From: Hymenopellis radicata
Taxonomy: Eukaryota > Basidiomycota > Agaricomycetes > Agaricales > Physalacriaceae
NCBI GenBank assembly: GCA_015501595.1
Contig: JADNRX010000002.1
Location: 248,001-312,000, forward strand
DNA: 64,000 nt
Reading direction: 5' to 3'
Position numbers and translations under genes: made by a program. Below the pieces are notes generated by a model. That model was given only the letters and a program-made list of their open reading frames with translations. It was not told the DNA's origin and did no database searches. Below, in pieces: positions 59,901-64,000 of this stretch (positions are counted from its first letter, which is position 1; the number at the start of each line of letters is the position of its first letter).

Positions 59901-62749
59901 TTCGGCGGCAACACCGAGCGATTAGAGCGAGAACTGGAACGCATGGCTCGGAGGAAGTTCAAGTTTACTATCTCCATGCAGCGGTACGCCAAATTCAACA
60001 AGGAAGAACAAGAAAACACCGAGTTCCTGCTTCGCGCCTATCCCGATCTCCAAATTGCCTATCTCGACGAGGAACCTGGTCCCAAAGGAGGCGATCCTCG
60101 GTTGTTTTCTACTCTCATCGATGGTCACTCCGAATTTGACGAAGAGACCGGTCGTCGCAGGCCGAAATTCCGCGTTGAACTGCCAGGTAACCCAATCTTG
60201 GGTGACGGAAAATCGGACAACCAGAACCACGCTATCATCTTCTATCGGGGCGAATATTTGCAGCTCATTGACGCTAATCAGGACAACTACTTGGAAGAAT
60301 GTCTCAAGATCCGGAACATTCTTGGCGAGTTCGAGGAGTATCGCGTCTCCAACCAGAGCCCGTATGCGCAGTGGGGTCACAAGGAATTTTCGAAGTCCCC
60401 TGTGGCTATCGTCGGAACTCGGGAGTACATTTTCTCAGAGAACATTGGTGTGCTGGGTGATATCGCCGCTGGCAAGGAGCAGACGTTCGGTACCATGACG
60501 GCGCGCGCGCTCGCGTGGATCGGTGGTAAACTGCATTACGGCCATCCCGATTTCCTAAATGCGACCTTCATGAACACTCGTGGAGGCGTCTCCAAGGCGC
60601 AGAAGGGTCTCCATCTAAACGAGGATATTTTCGCGGGTATGAACGCCTTTGGTCGCGGTGGACGTATCAAGCATTCGGAGTATTACCAGTGTGGAAAAGG
60701 TCGTGATCTTGGATTCGGTACCATTCTTAACTTCCAGACGAAGATCGGTACTGGTATGGGTGAACAAATGCTGAGCCGAGAATATTACTATCTTGGAACC
60801 CAACTTCCCATCGACCGCTTCCTCACTTTCTACTACGGTCATCCTGGATTCCACATTAACAACATTCTCGTTATTTATTCCATTCAGGTTTTCATGGTTA
60901 CGCGTGAGTACAGTACCTTTTCGCTACTTTCAACCACGCTCATCGTGATTGACAGTGCTTTATCTCGGCACGCTTAACAAGCAGCTCCTGATCTGTAAAG
61001 TTGACTCGTCGGGCAACGTCATTGGTGGACAACCAGGATGTTACAACTTGATTCCTGTTTTCGACTGGATCAGACGTTGTATCGTCTCCATTTTCCTGGT
61101 GTTCTTCATCGCCTTCTTGCCCTTGTTCTTGCAAGGTACGTAATATCGTTAGCGTTAGCGAACATCCTTTCACACTTTGCAACAGAATTGGTCGAGCGAG
61201 GCACTGGCAAAGCTCTGCTTCGACTTGGAAAGCATTTCCTTTCGTTATCGCCGTTCTTCGAAGTCTTCTCCACGCAGATTTACTCGCAGGCGATTCTGAG
61301 CAATTTGACGTTTGGAGGTGCCCGATATATCGCTACGGGCCGTGGGTTTGCCACAAGTCGCATCAACTTCAGCATCCTGTACTCTCGATTCGCCGGTCCT
61401 AGTATCTACATGGGCATGCGCAATCTCCTTCTACTGCTCTATGCTACTATGGCGATTTGGATCCCTCACTTGATCTACTTCTGGCTATCAGTCATTTCCC
61501 TTTGCATAGCGCCATTCCTATTCAACCCTCACCAGTTCTCGTTGTCGGACTTCGTCATCGACTATCGAGAATTCCTGCGTTGGATGTCCAGAGGAAACTC
61601 TCGTCATAAGGCGAGCAGTTGGTACGGGTATTGCCGTCTTTCGCGTACTATGATCACAGGTTACAAGAAAAAGAAGCTTGGCCACCCTTCTGACAAACTC
61701 TCTGGCGACGCTCCCAGAGCAACTTGGAAGACCGTCATCTTCTCCGAGATCGTCTGGCCCATATGCATTGCGATAGTGTTCCTCAACGCATACATGTTCG
61801 TCAAGTCCTTCCCTGATGAGAATGGCAACACACCCCCTAGCCCGTTGATTCGTATGGCTGTCATTGCTGTTGGTCCGGTGGTTTGGAACGCGGCGGTGCT
61901 CATGACGCTCTTCTTCATTTCATTGTTCTTGGGACCAATGATGGAATCGTGGGCGAAATTCGGCTCTGTGATGGCTGCTCTTGCTCATATCTTCGCCCTT
62001 GTTGGAATCATCGCCTTCTTTGAGTTCTTCGTGAGTCATCATGCAGTATTATTTTTCCGGTACTCATAGTTGCGCAGTGGTTCCTCGAGCTATGGGACGC
62101 CTCTCACGCGGTGTTGGGTATTATTTCTATCGTTGCTGTTCAGCGCGCCATCCAGAAGATTTTGATCGCGGTGTTCTTGACCCGAGAATTCAAACACGAC
62201 GAGACCAACAGGGCCTGGTGGACTGGTAAATGGTATGGCCGAGGCCTGGGCACGTCTGCGATGTCCCAACCTGCGCGTGAATTCATTGTCAAAATTGTCG
62301 AGATGTCGTTGTGGAGTTCGGACTTCCTGCTCGCGCATCTGTTACTCATGATTCTGACGCCACCACTTCTGATCCCCTTCATCAACTCGCTGCACTCGAC
62401 GATGTTGTGTACGTTGTCCGCCGTTCTCTTTCATCCCATTACTGATATGGCTCTAGTTTGGCTTCGACCCTCAAAACAAATTCGACCTCCGCTCTTTTCC
62501 ACCAAACAGAAGAGACAACGTAGATGGATTGTATGGTTCACTTCTCCCCGTTTTTGTTACAAGTATAACCCGTTCTCCAGGTCATCAAGTACTCGATTAC
62601 CTACCTCATCGTGATCAGTTTCCTGGCAGCTCTTATCGTTCTGCGTACGTGATGTTTTGTCCTCTTGGGCTTAGTACTGACTTTTCATTACAGCTGCGTT
62701 GTTCCGCGATGTGATAACCTTCGACTGTACTCTTTGCAAGAGTATTTAA
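56944..62749 (+). CDS. FKS1: Beta-1,3-glucan synthase catalytic subunit
   Basis: Plasma-membrane enzyme that polymerises UDP-glucose into the main wall glucan; target of echinocandins. A Pro/Gln-rich N-terminus ([18 protein letters not shown]) leads to [20 protein letters not shown] and the first conserved domain ([20 protein letters not shown]). Then a block of N-terminal transmembrane helices, the large cytosolic catalytic domain ([100 protein letters not shown]) and the C-terminal helices ([20 protein letters not shown]). It ends [15 protein letters not shown]. About ten introns. The full gene lies in the window with no lesion seen. The product is over 1,700 residues, normal for the family. 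Confidence 0.96.
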
Positions 62750-63001
62750 TGATCTAACACATTTCACTGACTCGCCTTACCGATGCTTAGTGTACATAGT
62801 TACCCGCATACCACCCATCTTTTATCTCATTTGTACAACTTCATCGTACCACTATACAGGGATAATTTACGGACGGATTCATCTGCCCATATTATAAGTA
62901 TTTTGCATATAGACTTGACGCTGGCGCCGGAACTTGAGAGCTTGAGCCGTTTAAGAATCTAGCAAGTCACAACGAGTCGCGTCACGGCCCTTTCCTTTTC
63001 T

Positions 63002-64000
63002 ATGAAGTTCTACATTGACAACCTTCCAGTTGAGACTAGTCTGCTCTGTTAGTCGTCGCATATACTCACTGAAGCAAAGATAATATTTCCTTATGACAGA
63101 ATATACCCTGGTGCGTTGCCGTGAGCCCGAAAACGATGGAGGAAATGCCAATATTTCGCAGAACAATATGCGTACATGTGCGATCTCAAGAAAACGCTCG
63201 ACGCGATGGTACAGCTTCTGCCACACCTCCAATCAATTCCAACTCTAATATGTTAGGGCCACTGTGTGTTGGAAATGCCTTCGGGAACGGGCAAGACGGT
63301 GTCCTTGCTGTCCTTGATCGTGTCTTACCAACAGGTGTGTTCGTCGTGTATCGCCTTCGAATGACTAGCTCATACTTCACAGTTCTACCCGACGCGACGG
63401 AAACTCGTATATTGCTCGCGAACTGTTCCCGAAATCGAAAAAGCACTGGTCGAGCTCAAAAGACTGATCGCCTATCGAATTGAATGCGCCGAAACGGAGC
63501 TGGAAAGGCAGAAGGAGCGCAACTTTACTGGGATTGGGTTGACTAGTCGAAAGAATCTGTGTATTCATCCTGAGGTGCGTGTATTGTGCAATCAACACTG
63601 TCGCGCAACGCTGAAAGTATGCAGGTGTCCAAAGAAAAGAAAGGCAAAGTCGTCGATGCGCGCTGTCGTGACCTCACAAATTCCTCTGTCTGCAGAAAGG
63701 ACGAGAGGAACCGGGATCTGTTGACCTGTGTGAATGGCATGAGGTGTGACCACTGCATCAATACACGAACGTCTATTTGAACCACATTATCTAGAACCTA
63801 GGTCAACTCGAGCCCGGGAATTTGATCCCTCCTGGAATCCACACATTAGAGGACGTACTACAATATGGACGAGAACACAAAACCTGTCCTTATTTCACCG
63901 TTCGAAGAATGGTAATTGCATTTCACCGCGTTTCTGCGCGTCCACTTAACACTTGTTCGTAGCTTCCATTCGTCGACATCGTCATATACTCGTTCCACTA
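63002..64000 (+). CDS. RAD3: XPD/Rad3 DNA helicase of TFIIH, 5' part (continues beyond window)
   Basis: 5'-3' helicase for nucleotide-excision repair and TFIIH architecture. Exons give [55 protein letters not shown] (Walker A, GTGKT), [32 protein letters not shown] (first of the iron-sulfur region), [18 protein letters not shown] (with two of the cluster Cys), [25 protein letters not shown] and [11 protein letters not shown] at the window edge. Several introns under 60 nt; the junction after DLLTC (63730-63800) is not resolved. Later helicase motifs lie outside the window. Confidence 0.94.

Overview
The window is nuclear DNA from a filamentous basidiomycete, most likely an agaricomycete mushroom-forming fungus. 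Nearly every gene is cut by many GT-AG introns of about 47-60 nt, intergenic gaps are short, and several predicted proteins resemble families I know only from Agaricomycetes. I see no tRNA or rRNA gene, CRISPR array or intact transposon. Gene models were built by hand from splice signals and reading-frame continuity, so first exons and weakly conserved junctions are the least certain parts.

Layout. 1-6.7 kb: 3' end of an XMAP215/Stu2-type microtubule polymerase, a glycerol-3-phosphate/DHAP acyltransferase, and type 1 methionine aminopeptidase (reverse). 7-10.2 kb: an orphan gene and eIF2B-alpha. 10.9-17.2 kb is the least ordinary part: two small Cys-rich proteins of one apparent family, a transcription-type cyclin, a lesion-ridden pseudogene of an agaricomycete orphan family, and mitoribosomal bS21m. 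17.2-25.6 kb: an RWD-domain protein sharing a 44-bp divergent promoter with bS21m, an alpha/beta hydrolase, a CCCH zinc-finger protein and a long disordered protein. 25.8-37.2 kb: a short-chain dehydrogenase, a broken SET-domain gene, a multi-pass membrane protein with microexons, an F-box protein, DPH5, caleosin, a dolichyldiphosphatase-like PAP2 enzyme and a DnaJ protein. 37.3-50.6 kb: an FHIP-like protein, a coiled-coil protein, a P450, a Rab GTPase, ATP synthase epsilon, a mitochondrial TPR protein and PTC7-type phosphatase. 50.8-64 kb: a MYND protein, PI4P 5-kinase, an LRR-like protein, the full beta-1,3-glucan synthase gene, and the 5' end of RAD3/XPD.

Most genes are unrelated housekeeping genes, not a cluster. 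Loose functional groupings: translation (MAP1, GCN3, MRP21, RWDD1/GIR2, DPH5), mitochondria (MRP21, ATP15, TPR protein, PTC7), lipids and membranes (acyltransferase, caleosin, PAP2, PI4P 5-kinase), and cell wall (FKS1).

The most interesting signals are the paired CGH-type Cys-rich genes, inferred microexons of 3, 6, 12 and 15 nt, two GC-AG introns, two genes with dense lesions, and isolated one-base reading-frame breaks in otherwise intact genes that often fall in homopolymers and may be assembly errors.
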